DNA from: Novosphingobium acidiphilum DSM 19966
Lineage (GTDB): Bacteria > Pseudomonadota > Alphaproteobacteria > Sphingomonadales > Sphingomonadaceae
Direction: 5' to 3'
Assembly: GCF_000429005.1 (NCBI RefSeq)
Contig: NZ_AUBA01000006.1
Span: 146,583-210,582 of the forward strand
Length of the DNA: 64,000 bases
A program made the translations under genes and the position numbers. A model generated the notes under the pieces. It was not told where the DNA came from and ran no database searches. It saw only the letters and a program-made list of their open reading frames with translations. Positions 7,256 through 15,872 of the stretch are shown one piece after another; within the stretch, counting starts at the first letter, position 1; the number at the start of each line of letters is the position of its first letter.

Positions 7256-8818
7256 ATGAATGAACGCGTGGTCGTGATCGGGGCGGGGATAGGCGGGCTG
7301 GTCAGCGCCGCCCTGCTGGCCGCGCGCGGCTGCGATGTCACCGTGGTCGAGGCGGCAAACGGCCCGGGCGGCAAATTGCGCAGTGTCATGGTGGATGGCG
7401 AAGCGATCGACGGCGGACCCACGGTCTTTACAATGCGCGACGTGTTTGCCGCGATTTTCGAGGCCTGCGGTGCGTCGCTTGACGATCACCTGACCTTGCG
7501 TCCGGCAACCATCCTGGCCCGCCATGCCTGGGGCGAGGACCGGCTTGACCTGTTTGCCGATCCGTCTGCCAGCGAAGTGGCGATCGGCGATTTTGCCGGC
7601 GCCGATGCCGTGCGCGGATATCGCGCGTTCCGGGCAGAGGCAAAACGCATTTTCGATGCGCTTGATCGTCCGTTTCTGCAACGCAGCCAGACCAATCCGA
7701 TCACGCTTGGCTGGCGCATGGGGCTGCAAGGCTTTCCCGATTATTGCACGTTGCGGCCCTATACCTCGCTGTGGCGCGCGCTCGGCGGCTATTTTGCCGA
7801 TCCGCGCCTGCGCCAGCTGTTCGGGCGCTATGCCACGTATTGCGGGTCGTCCCCGTTCAAGGCCCCGGCCACGCTGATGCTGATCGCGCATGTCGAAGCC
7901 AGCGGGGTGTGGCTGGTCGACGGCGGCATGCACCGGCTGGCGCTGGCGCTGGAGTCGCTGGGGCGCAGTTGCGGCGTATCATTCCGGTATGGCGCGCGCG
8001 TGTCCGAAATTGTGGTGGACCACGGACGCGCGCGCGGCGTGACCTTGCAGACCGGCGAACGGATCATGGCCGCCTCGGTGGTGTGCAACGCCGATCCCGG
8101 GGCGATCGGCGCGGGCCTGTTCGGCCAGGCCGCGGCGCATGCAACCGCGCGCGTCGATCCGTCACGCCGATCGCTGGGCGCGCTGGTGTGGACCGCGCGG
8201 GCGCGCACCGGCGGATTTCCGCTGGTGCGGCACAATGTATTCTTTTCCGACGATTATCCGGCGGAATTTGCAGCGCTTGGCGCCAATCGGCTGGCCGGGG
8301 CGCCCAGCGTCTATGTCTGCGCACAGGATCGCGAGGTGGCCGTGCCCGAGCCATTGTCGGGGCGCGAAGGCTACGAACGGCTTCAGATCATAGTCAATGC
8401 GCCGCCCACGGGCGACGGTACCGGATTGACCCCGGCGGAGATGGCGACATGCACACGGCAAATGCTGGACAGGGTTTCGCACGGGGGGCTTTCCCTCGAA
8501 CTGGCGCCAACGACAGTGCTGACGACACCGGCCGGTTTCGACAGCCTGTGTCCGTCGACGGGTGGAGCCCTTTATGGACCGGCCTCGCACGGGTGGGCGG
8601 CCTCCTTCCGCCGGCAGGGCAGCCGGACGAGGATCCCTGGGCTTTACTGCGCGGGCGGCAGCACACACCCTGGCGCGGGGGTCCCGATGGCCGCGCTGTC
8701 CGGACGCCTGGCCGCCGAATGCCTGCTGTCGGACCGTGTTTCGATGTCGCAGTCCCGTCGCAGGGCTATGCCTGGTGGTATATCGACGCGACCAGTGCAG
8801 ACGGTGCTTACGGGCTGA
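7256..8818 (+). CDS. crtD: 1-hydroxycarotenoid 3,4-desaturase
   Basis: CrtD is an FAD-dependent phytoene-dehydrogenase-family enzyme that introduces the 3,4 double bond into 1-hydroxy acyclic carotenoids. The product is 520 residues. The Rossmann motif VVVIGAGIGGLVSA is at residues 5-18, and the C-terminal FAD-binding segment reads GLYCAGGSTHPGAGVPMA. The start at 7256 follows AAGGA by 11 bases; an ATG at 7244 is possible but poorly spaced. Its last 100 bases overlap crtC in another frame. Confidence 0.92.
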   Translation: MNERVVVIGAGIGGLVSAALLAARGCDVTVVEAANGPGGKLRSVMVDGEAIDGGPTVFTMRDVFAAIFEACGASLDDHLTLRPATILARHAWGEDRLDLFADPSASEVAIGDFAGADAVRGYRAFRAEAKRIFDALDRPFLQRSQTNPITLGWRMGLQGFPDYCTLRPYTSLWRALGGYFADPRLRQLFGRYATYCGSSPFKAPATLMLIAHVEASGVWLVDGGMHRLALALESLGRSCGVSFRYGARVSEIVVDHGRARGVTLQTGERIMAASVVCNADPGAIGAGLFGQAAAHATARVDPSRRSLGALVWTARARTGGFPLVRHNVFFSDDYPAEFAALGANRLAGAPSVYVCAQDREVAVPEPLSGREGYERLQIIVNAPPTGDGTGLTPAEMATCTRQMLDRVSHGGLSLELAPTTVLTTPAGFDSLCPSTGGALYGPASHGWAASFRRQGSRTRIPGLYCAGGSTHPGAGVPMAALSGRLAAECLLSDRVSMSQSRRRAMPGGISTRPVQTVLTG

Positions 8819-9651
8819 CCATCATCGCCTTTGTCGGCAGCGTGTTTTCGCCCTATTACAAGTTTAGCGGGCGGCGCCATCCCGACAACCATTGTGCCAT
8901 CAATGTCTCGCTCAATGGCCCGCGCGGGTCCGCCTGGGCCATGACCGAACGCCCGTCCACCCGTGTCGATCGCTCGGCCAGCCATTTCAGCGTCGGGCCC
9001 AGCGCGATGCGCTGGGATGGCGAAGCGCTGGTGATCGACATCGCCGAAATTTCGGCACCGCTGCCCTACAAAGTGCGCGGGCGGGTGCGGGTGATCCCCG
9101 AAATGATCGGCAGCACCGCCTTTGCACTGGACCCCGCAGCGCGCCATCGCTGGCATCCGGTCGCGCCGCGCGCGCATGTCGAGGTGGAAATGACCCATCC
9201 CGGCATCGGCTGGTCGGGGCCAGGCTATTTCGATTCGAATTTCGGTGATGAACCGCTCGAAGACGGGTTCAACGACTGGCACTGGTCGCGGGCCCACCTG
9301 CGCGACGATGTCGCGGTGCTGTACGAGGGAAAGCGGCGCGATGGCACGCCGTTCGATCTGGCGCTGCGGATGGACCGGCTGGGCAATTGGCACGATGTGA
9401 TCCAGCCCGCGCCTGCCGCGCTGCCGCGCACCGGCTGGCTGGTCAAACGTGCCACGCGCGCAGATGCCGGATCGACCCCGCGGGTGATCAAGACCTGGAT
9501 CGACGCGCCATTCTATGCCCGGTCAAAGCTGGCGACGCGGCTTTATGGCGAAAATGTCCATGCCGTGCACGAAAGCCTGTCGCTCGGCCGTTTCCGGTCA
9601 CCGGTCGTGCAGTCGATGCTCCCCTACCGGATGCCGCGCATCGTCTGGTAG
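8719..9651 (+). CDS. crtC: Acyclic carotenoid 1,2-hydratase
   Basis: CrtC adds water across the 1,2 double bond of neurosporene or lycopene-type carotenoids, the step that feeds CrtD and CrtF. The 310-residue product carries family hallmarks near the N-terminus (QGYAWWYIDATSADG, then IIAFVGSVFSPYY). The ATG at 8719 lies within crtD, giving an unusually long 100-base overlap. No later in-frame start would keep the conserved WWY motif. Its 3' end overlaps a small convergent gene by 54 bases. Confidence 0.92.
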   Translation: MPAVGPCFDVAVPSQGYAWWYIDATSADGAYGLTIIAFVGSVFSPYYKFSGRRHPDNHCAINVSLNGPRGSAWAMTERPSTRVDRSASHFSVGPSAMRWDGEALVIDIAEISAPLPYKVRGRVRVIPEMIGSTAFALDPAARHRWHPVAPRAHVEVEMTHPGIGWSGPGYFDSNFGDEPLEDGFNDWHWSRAHLRDDVAVLYEGKRRDGTPFDLALRMDRLGNWHDVIQPAPAALPRTGWLVKRATRADAGSTPRVIKTWIDAPFYARSKLATRLYGENVHAVHESLSLGRFRSPVVQSMLPYRMPRIVW

Positions 9652-9777
9652 CGGGGCTTTTTTCGCCTTGTCCTTGGCGATTTCGCGATTGACCGACACC
9701 AGTTGCCAGATGCCGAACGACATCGCCGGCACGACACAGACCGCCATGTCGAACACGCTGAACATTGACCCGTTCAT
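9598..9777 (-). CDS. Small membrane protein coupled to bchO
   Basis: This is a 59-residue predicted membrane protein of unknown function. One hydrophobic helix spans about residues 5-30 (MFSVFDMAVCVVPAMSFGIW). A basic stretch (NREIAKDKAKK) and a polar tail follow. The ATG at 9777 overlaps the bchO stop as ATGA, which argues that it is translated with bchI-D-O. Its 3' end runs 54 bases into convergent crtC. I do not recognise the family. A role in photosynthetic complex or pigment assembly is only suggested by position. Confidence 0.62.
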   Translation of the reverse strand: MNGSMFSVFDMAVCVVPAMSFGIWQLVSVNREIAKDKAKKAPLPDDARHPVGEHRLHDR

Positions 9778-10658
9778 CCGCATATCTCCTGTACAAATTC
9801 CTCGATCATGTCCGCGATGGATTGCGGATCTTCTTCATGCGCAAGATGCCCCAGATCGGGCAGGGGCACCAGCTGAGCCCTGGGGATCAGGGCCGCGGCC
9901 TCGCGCGCATTGGCCAGCGCAATCGCGGCATCGGCCTCGCCATGGATCAGCAGCATCGGCGCCGATACTTTGGGCAGGTCGCGGTGCAGCGCGGCCAGGT
10001 TCCAGTCGGCCATCATCGTGATCGCGCCGGCGCAATGCCCCGAAGTGGCAAACAGCGCTTCGTAACAGGCGATCCCGCTGGCATCGATGGTTGATCCCGT
10101 GCTGCGCGCCAGAAAGCGCGCGGTTTCACCCGGTATACGCGCCATCTGCGCGAACAGATGCGGCGCCAGCGGATTGACGAACAGCATGCGCGCCAATTGC
10201 GGAAACAATGCGCCGGCCAGGCCCGGTATCGGCAATAGCGCCGCGCCAATCCCGACCAGCGCGCGCGGCTGGGCAATGCCGTCGAGCCCCATGCGCAAGG
10301 CGATGGCGGTGCCCGCGGAATGCCCCACCACGATCTGCGGGCGCACCTCCATGGCGGCCATCAGTTCGCCCAGCGCATGCGCCATGGCGGCCATCGACAG
10401 GCCGGTCGCCGGGCGGCCCCGGGTAAAGCCATGCCCGGGCAGGTCGGGCACGATCACGCGGAACCGCATGGCCAGCAACGGGGCCAGATCGCGCCAGCTG
10501 TGCGTGGCGGCACCAGTGCCGTGCAGCAGCAGCATGACCGGCGCGGTGTCCGGCCCGAAGGTCTGCACATGCCAGCGCAGGCGTCCGGCCAGGACAAACC
10601 GGCTGTGACCGCGATGGGGCCAGTTGCGTCCTTCGATCGCCCAGCGCGGGTCGGTCAT
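9774..10658 (-). CDS. bchO: Mg-chelatase-associated alpha/beta hydrolase BchO
   Basis: This 294-residue alpha/beta hydrolase has its nucleophile elbow GHSAG at residues 112-116 and the oxyanion-region HGTG at 46-49. BchO proteins sit in bchI-D-O operons and are thought to act with Mg-chelatase, but the reaction is not established. The ATG overlaps the bchD stop by four bases, and bchD likewise overlaps bchI, so the three are one translationally coupled unit. Confidence 0.9.
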   Translation of the reverse strand: MTDPRWAIEGRNWPHRGHSRFVLAGRLRWHVQTFGPDTAPVMLLLHGTGAATHSWRDLAPLLAMRFRVIVPDLPGHGFTRGRPATGLSMAAMAHALGELMAAMEVRPQIVVGHSAGTAIALRMGLDGIAQPRALVGIGAALLPIPGLAGALFPQLARMLFVNPLAPHLFAQMARIPGETARFLARSTGSTIDASGIACYEALFATSGHCAGAITMMADWNLAALHRDLPKVSAPMLLIHGEADAAIALANAREAAALIPRAQLVPLPDLGHLAHEEDPQSIADMIEEFVQEICG

Positions 10659-12364
10659 CCCCTTTGCCCGCGGCTGATCGCGGCGTGCATCGCGGTTGCG
10701 TCGGCCTGGGGCAGGGGCAGATAGCGCGCCCCCATGGCCGCCGCGAGCGCTGCCCCTTCGGGCCGGGGGCGGGCCGAGGTGTCGACAAAGGCCACGCCGA
10801 TCCCGGTCATGCGGATCGCGCGTGCGGCCGACAACGCATCGGTTTCGGCCTGGCTGCGTACCGCGCGGCCATCGACGGCAATGTTGGCGCGCCCGTCGGT
10901 CAGAACGATCAGATAGGGCGTGCGCCCGCGCGTGCGCGCCGCCTCGGCCAGTTCGCGCGCGGCGTTCAGCCCGGCGGCCAGCGGCGTGCCGCCACCGCCC
11001 GGCAATTCGGCCAGCATGCGCCGGGCCCGCGTCAACGAACGGGTGGGCGGCAGCACCAATTCGGCCGTGGTGCCGCGAAACGCGACCAGTGCGACATGCG
11101 CGCGTTTGACATAGGCTTCTGCCAGCAACAGCTCGACCGCACCTTTGGCCTCGGCCAGCCGCGCAACGGCGGCCGAGCCCGAGGCGTCGACCGCAAAGAT
11201 GGTCAGCACTTCGGTACGGGTTTCGAACCGGCGCACGCGCAGATCATCCCGGCGGATCGCCACGCGGTCACCGGCGCCACGCAGTGTCTGCCACGGTGCC
11301 GCCGCACGCAACGTGTCGATCAGGCTGAGCCGTCGGCCGCCCCCGGGGGTGCCGGCCAGCGTGCCCTTGGGCCGGCCGCGTTGCGCCGATTTGCGCCGTT
11401 CGCCGCGTCCGCGCTGGTTGGTGGTGCGCCCGCGCCGTGCGGCTCCGTCGGCAATGCGCGCCAGCACATCCTTGGGCAACGCGGCCAGCGCGGCTTCGAG
11501 CACGAGGTCGTCGACCGGGGCGGGTTCGCCGGCTTGGTCGTCGCCGCTGTCGGTTTCGGGCGGTGGGGGTGGCAGATCCGGCTCGGGCGCTGCTTCGGGC
11601 GGGGCGGGCGGTATGCGCGTGGCGCGCGGCGCCAGCACCATGCGCGCGGCAAAGGCCAGATCGCCCCGGGTGATCGCATCGCGCCCGTGCGCGTGCGCAA
11701 GCGCGCGTGCGGTGCGCCAGGCAAACAGGACTCCGCGCGCTGAATCCACGCCCAGCGCGGCGGCAGTCGTGGCCAGCATCGTCATGGCGTCGTCCACAGG
11801 CACTACAGCGTCGGGTTCGCAGGGCAAAGCTGCGCGCGGCGCGCGGGGGTCGGCATCGGTCAGGTCGATCCAGAAGGCCACCCGTTCGGCAAGCGCCGGG
11901 GCACAACGCTCGTCAGGCTCGATCCCGTCATCCAGCGCCACCAGCACGAATTGCGCCGGCGCGCGCAAGGTCGCGCCATCGCGTTCAACCACCAGTTCGC
12001 CGGTGTCGATCACCGCAGCGATCCGCCCGGCCATCGCGTCGGACAGGCGCTCTGCCATCGGCACCACGACCATTCCGCCATGCGCCTCGGCCAGGAGGCC
12101 GATGCGCGTAACCGGCTTGCCCAGCGCCAGGGTTGCGGTCAGATCGATCCCGCCGAGCAGGCGTTCGTCATCGATGTGCGACGGCACGCGGCGCGCAGGG
12201 GCGCCCGGGGGCAGCGCCTGGTGCAGATCGTGCAGCAGTTCGGCACGCAGATCGTTGCCGCCACGCACGATCATGCCGCCCAGCCGCGGATCGATCGCGC
12301 AAAGCCGTGCCGCGATCAGCGCATCGCCGATCGGATCGCAGCCTTGCGGATCGATCGCGTTCAC
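10655..12364 (-). CDS. bchD: Magnesium chelatase subunit D
   Basis: BchD is the AAA+/integrin-like subunit that, with BchI and BchH, inserts Mg into protoporphyrin IX. The 569-residue product has a degenerate N-terminal AAA+ half and a proline- and acid-rich linker around residues 265-290 (PEPDLPPPPPETDSGDD). A C-terminal von Willebrand A domain has the MIDAS motif DASGS near residue 393. Start and stop each overlap the neighbouring gene by four bases. bchH is not in the window. Confidence 0.94.
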   Translation of the reverse strand: MNAIDPQGCDPIGDALIAARLCAIDPRLGGMIVRGGNDLRAELLHDLHQALPPGAPARRVPSHIDDERLLGGIDLTATLALGKPVTRIGLLAEAHGGMVVVPMAERLSDAMAGRIAAVIDTGELVVERDGATLRAPAQFVLVALDDGIEPDERCAPALAERVAFWIDLTDADPRAPRAALPCEPDAVVPVDDAMTMLATTAAALGVDSARGVLFAWRTARALAHAHGRDAITRGDLAFAARMVLAPRATRIPPAPPEAAPEPDLPPPPPETDSGDDQAGEPAPVDDLVLEAALAALPKDVLARIADGAARRGRTTNQRGRGERRKSAQRGRPKGTLAGTPGGGRRLSLIDTLRAAAPWQTLRGAGDRVAIRRDDLRVRRFETRTEVLTIFAVDASGSAAVARLAEAKGAVELLLAEAYVKRAHVALVAFRGTTAELVLPPTRSLTRARRMLAELPGGGGTPLAAGLNAARELAEAARTRGRTPYLIVLTDGRANIAVDGRAVRSQAETDALSAARAIRMTGIGVAFVDTSARPRPEGAALAAAMGARYLPLPQADATAMHAAISRGQRG

Positions 12365-13338
12365 ACCGCCAGTTCCTCCAGCGCGCGTTCGATCCGCACG
12401 GTCGATCCGGTTTCGTCGAGCACATTGCGGCGCAGCCGGTGGCGCAACGCCATCGGCGCGACCGTGGCGAGGTGGCGTGGCGAAACCACCTGGTCACCGT
12501 CAAGCGCTGCCAGCGCGCGTGCGGTGCGCATCAGCGTCAGTTCGCCGCGCAGCCCGTCGGCACCCACGGTCATGCACAGCCGCGATGCCAGTGTCAGCAC
12601 CGCATCGGGGATCACCACGTCGGGCAATGCGGCACGCGCGCGGGCCAGTTTTTTCAAGGTCTTGCGCTCTTCTCGGCGCCACAATTCGGTAAAGGCCTCG
12701 GGCGTGCGTTCAAACGCGTCGCAGCGTTTGAGAATTTCCACCCGCTGTTTGAGATCCTGCGGCGTGCGCACTTCGACCGACAGGCCGAACCGGTCGAGCA
12801 ATTGCGGGCGCAATTCGCCCTCTTCGGGATTGCCGCTGCCGACCAGCACAAACCGCGCCGGGTGGCGCACGCTCAGCCCTTCGCGTTCGACCACGTTTTC
12901 GCCCGATGCGGCAACATCGAGCAGCAGGTCGACAATATGGTCTTCAAGCAGATTGACTTCGTCGATGTACAAAAACCCGCCGTTGGCGCGCGCCAGCAGA
13001 CCGGGCTCGAACGCCTTGATCCCCGCACCCAGCGCGCGTTCCAGATCGAGCGCGCCGACCACGCGATCCTCGGTCGCGCCCAGCGGCAGATCGACAAACG
13101 GCACCGCCATCGTTGCGCCGGCTTTCGCTGCGGGCGCATCCGGGCCCTGATAGCCGCCTTGCGATGCGGGAATCGGCGGCAGCAGTGCGGCCAGCGCGCG
13201 CACCGCGGTTGATTTTCCGGTGCCGCGATCGCCAAATACCATGACCCCGCCAATGCGCGCGTCAACCGCCGCGATCAGCAAGGCCCGTTTCATTTCGTCC
13301 TGGCCGACGATTGCGGAAAAGGGGAAGGACACGCGCAC
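12361..13338 (-). CDS. bchI: Magnesium chelatase ATPase subunit I
   Basis: BchI is the motor ATPase of Mg-chelatase. Walker A is GDRGTGKST (about residues 36-44 from the chosen start) and Walker B reads YIDEVNLLEDH. The in-frame frame extends upstream to 13509 across tspO, but family similarity begins at VRVSFPFSAIVGQDEM. A GTG at 13338 (325 residues) or 13332 is therefore the likely start. No good ribosome-binding site precedes either. The first gene of bchI-D-O, it diverges from tspO. Confidence 0.92.
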   Translation of the reverse strand: MRVSFPFSAIVGQDEMKRALLIAAVDARIGGVMVFGDRGTGKSTAVRALAALLPPIPASQGGYQGPDAPAAKAGATMAVPFVDLPLGATEDRVVGALDLERALGAGIKAFEPGLLARANGGFLYIDEVNLLEDHIVDLLLDVAASGENVVEREGLSVRHPARFVLVGSGNPEEGELRPQLLDRFGLSVEVRTPQDLKQRVEILKRCDAFERTPEAFTELWRREERKTLKKLARARAALPDVVIPDAVLTLASRLCMTVGADGLRGELTLMRTARALAALDGDQVVSPRHLATVAPMALRHRLRRNVLDETGSTVRIERALEELAV

Positions 13339-13346
13339 CCGATGTG

Positions 13347-13380
13347 TGTAACACGCGTTGGACGTTCCGCAAGATGGACA
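13347..13380. promoter_or_regulatory. Weak PpsR-like sites between bchI and tspO
   Basis: The 49-base divergent gap holds two imperfect copies of TGT-N12-ACA: TGT 13347-13349 with ACG 13362-13364, and CGT 13363-13365 with ACA 13378-13380. Each has one mismatch, and they overlap by two bases rather than being spaced by eight. On the minus strand TTGCGG, 16 bases, TACACA is a possible promoter. Regulation by a PpsR-type protein is plausible but not well supported here. Confidence 0.35.
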
Positions 13381-13387
13381 TGACACA

Positions 13388-13879
13388 ATGTGGTTGCCGA
13401 CACTTGTTGCCGCAGGCGGGGCGGTATTCCTGGGCGGTCTGGGCGGGCTGATGACGCCGATCGGCCCCTGGTATCGCGATCTGCGCAAACCCCGGCTGCA
13501 GCCGCCCAACTGGCTGTTCGGCCCGGCCTGGACGGTGATCCTGGGGCTGGCCGCGTGGTCGGCGGTGATCGCGTGGAACGCGGCGCATGATCGTGCCGAT
13601 CAGATGCGCGTGATTGTCCTGTTTGCCACCAACGCGCTGTTCCATGCGTTGTGGAGCCCGCTGTTCTTTCGCGCACGACGGCCCGACTGGGCGCTGATCG
13701 AAGTGCCATTCCTGTGGGGATCGCTGGTGGCGCTGGTCGTGGGGTTATGGCCGATTTCGCATCAGGCAAGCGCGCTGATCGTGCCCTATCTGCTGTGGGT
13801 CAGCTTTGCCAGCTGGTTGAACTGGGCGATTGTCCGGCTCAACCAGCCGTTCGGGCAGCGCAATCACATCAGGCGGTAA
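13388..13879 (+). CDS. tspO: TspO/MBR tryptophan-rich sensory protein
   Basis: This 163-residue membrane protein has five predicted helices. It carries aromatic-rich TspO landmarks such as PWYRDLRKPRLQPPNWLFGPAWT (residues ~27-49, quoted in part) and ALFHALWSPLFF. TspO proteins bind porphyrins. In Rhodobacter sphaeroides TspO dampens expression of photosynthesis genes, which fits its place beside bchI. Start ATG 13388 was chosen over an upstream ATG at 13358 because membrane-family similarity begins there. The 3' end overlaps the next convergent gene by 16 bases. Confidence 0.88.
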   Translation: MWLPTLVAAGGAVFLGGLGGLMTPIGPWYRDLRKPRLQPPNWLFGPAWTVILGLAAWSAVIAWNAAHDRADQMRVIVLFATNALFHALWSPLFFRARRPDWALIEVPFLWGSLVALVVGLWPISHQASALIVPYLLWVSFASWLNWAIVRLNQPFGQRNHIRR

Positions 13880-14304
13880 TGGAAATCGTACGCGGTGGCC
13901 TTGGCGTCGCGCGCGTGGATCAGCATGTCGCCGCGTGCGCCGCGATAGGCGCCGGTGCCGCCTGTGACAGCCAGTATCGTGTCAGGCGCATTGTCGCCAT
14001 CACCCACCGGTCCTTCGACCATGATCTGGCCTTTGGCGAGCGTCAGTGTCCAGTGGCATTCGATCGTCTTGCCGATCAGCCGGACGCAATAGCCCTGATC
14101 CATGCCGACCTTGGTGGTGTTGGTTGCGTCATAGATCGGGTTGGTGAATGTCAGCACATCCCCCACGTTTTCGGCTGCGGTGCCGCCCTTGACGCTGGCC
14201 GCATCGGTTTCGGCGCGTTCGACCAGATCAAGCTTGGTGATGTGGGCCGGCGCAGCTTGGGCCGGCACGGCGATCGCGCCCAGCACGAACAACAGGTTAC
14301 GCAT
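13864..14304 (-). CDS. Secreted allene-oxide-cyclase-barrel-like protein
   Basis: This is a 146-residue predicted exported protein. A signal peptide (MRNLLFVLGAIAVPAQA, cut before APAH) precedes a domain with the motif TGGTGAYRGARGDM. That motif is typical of the allene oxide cyclase/dirigent barrel fold found in bacterial proteins of unknown role. It is the last gene of the leftward dmmD-permease-AOC unit, 17 bases after the permease, so it may be co-expressed with methylamine catabolism. Whether the link is functional is unknown. Confidence 0.7.
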   Translation of the reverse strand: MRNLLFVLGAIAVPAQAAPAHITKLDLVERAETDAASVKGGTAAENVGDVLTFTNPIYDATNTTKVGMDQGYCVRLIGKTIECHWTLTLAKGQIMVEGPVGDGDNAPDTILAVTGGTGAYRGARGDMLIHARDAKATAYDFHYRLM

Positions 14305-14321
14305 CCTCAGGTCTCCTTTTT

Positions 14322-15797
14322 TCAAGATTTGCCGGCAGGGCGGCGCAGCCAGGCATCGCCTGCCGGGGCGTCGCTGCGATCGTAAGGCCGGCCGGCCAGC
14401 ATATAGAGCAGGCCCGAGACGATCACCGCGCCAAAAGTCAGCGCCATGCCATAGCTGGCATACCACGCCATCGCGCCATCGGTTGGCCGCAGCATGATCA
14501 GGATCGAGGTGATCCCCCAGGCGATCCCCGCCAGATTGACCGGCCATCCCCATGCGCCCAGCCGAAACTTGCCATGCGGTACCCAGCCGCGCGCGCGCGC
14601 AAAGGTCGCGCCGATCACCACCATCTGGAATCCGGCATAGATGCCCACAACCGCAAAGCTGACAATCGTGTTCACCGCATCTGCAAAAAACATGCCCAGC
14701 ACCAGGATCGCGCAGGCGATCAGTCCCGAAACGACCAGCGCGTTCATCGGCACATGGTGCGTTTTCGACACTTTGCCCAGCCAGCCGCTGGCAACCACCA
14801 TCTCGTCGCGGGCATAGGCATAGACCAGCCGGCTGGCCGCGGCCTGCATCGAAAGCGCGCACGACAGGAACGAGACGAGCACGACGACAACCACCGCCCT
14901 CGCGCCGATCGGACCGAACGCCACGTTCAGCGCATCCTCGATCGGATTGGCCACGCGTCCGCTGATCACCCCCATCACATCGGGCAGCGACAGGATCAGC
15001 GCCAATGCGACAAAGATCGAGGCCGACATGCCGACATAGATCGTCGATTTCATCGCCTTGGGAATGGCCACGCCGGGGTTGGGGGTTTCTTCGGCCACAT
15101 CGCCGCAGGCCTCAAAGCCATAACAGGTGAACAGGCCGACAATGGCCGCGCCGAGGAACGCCGGGGCGTAGGACCCGCTCTTGACGATGCCAAAGCTGTT
15201 GAAAACCACCGCGAGCGGCTGATGCCGGTGAAACAGCAAAAGAAACGCGCCAACCACGATTGCGCCCAGGATTTCACAGACAAAGCCGAACATTGCCACC
15301 CGCGCCAGCACGCGCGTACCCGCAAGATTGGTCAGCGTGGAAAACACCACCAGCCCGATGGCCAGCAATCCCGCGGTCACAGGCGTGGTGTGAAACCCGA
15401 ACAGCGGCCCGACAAACGGCGCCGCGCCCGCCGACACCGCGGCGATCGAGGTGAACAGCGCCCAGCCATAGATCCAGCCGGCCATCCACGCCCATTTCTT
15501 GCCCACCAGACGGCGGCACCACGGATAGAGCCCGCCCGAAATCGGAAACTGCGAAACGACTTCGCAAAAGGTCAGGCAGACAATCATCTGCCCCAGCGCG
15601 GCGATCAGATACCACCAGATCATCGGCGGCCCACCCGCCTGCATGCCGATGGCAAACACCGAATAGACCCCGACCACCGGCGACAGATAGGTAAATCCAA
15701 GCGCAAAGTTTTCCCACAGCGACATCGACCGTTCGAATTGCGCGGAATAGCCCAGCGCTTTCAGATCATCGTCATCGCTGCTGATGGCGTCAGTCAT
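14322..15797 (-). CDS. APC-superfamily amine/amino-acid permease
   Basis: This 491-residue inner-membrane transporter has about 12 hydrophobic segments. The first carries the APC motif region SPVVGVYSVFAIGMQAGGP, and a second motif reads CYGFEACGDVAEETPNP, typical of eukaryote-like GABA/choline-type permeases. It lies 75 bases downstream of dmmD on the same strand. A substrate among methylated amines or related quaternary amines is therefore likely. The exact substrate cannot be read from sequence. Confidence 0.8.
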   Translation of the reverse strand: MTDAISSDDDDLKALGYSAQFERSMSLWENFALGFTYLSPVVGVYSVFAIGMQAGGPPMIWWYLIAALGQMIVCLTFCEVVSQFPISGGLYPWCRRLVGKKWAWMAGWIYGWALFTSIAAVSAGAAPFVGPLFGFHTTPVTAGLLAIGLVVFSTLTNLAGTRVLARVAMFGFVCEILGAIVVGAFLLLFHRHQPLAVVFNSFGIVKSGSYAPAFLGAAIVGLFTCYGFEACGDVAEETPNPGVAIPKAMKSTIYVGMSASIFVALALILSLPDVMGVISGRVANPIEDALNVAFGPIGARAVVVVVLVSFLSCALSMQAAASRLVYAYARDEMVVASGWLGKVSKTHHVPMNALVVSGLIACAILVLGMFFADAVNTIVSFAVVGIYAGFQMVVIGATFARARGWVPHGKFRLGAWGWPVNLAGIAWGITSILIMLRPTDGAMAWYASYGMALTFGAVIVSGLLYMLAGRPYDRSDAPAGDAWLRRPAGKS

Positions 15798-15872
15798 GGA
15801 TACGGTTTCCCCCCGGAAGAATCGTGCGCGTGATCACAGGTAATCAAATTGGCCGGTCCGAGGCTACGCCTT

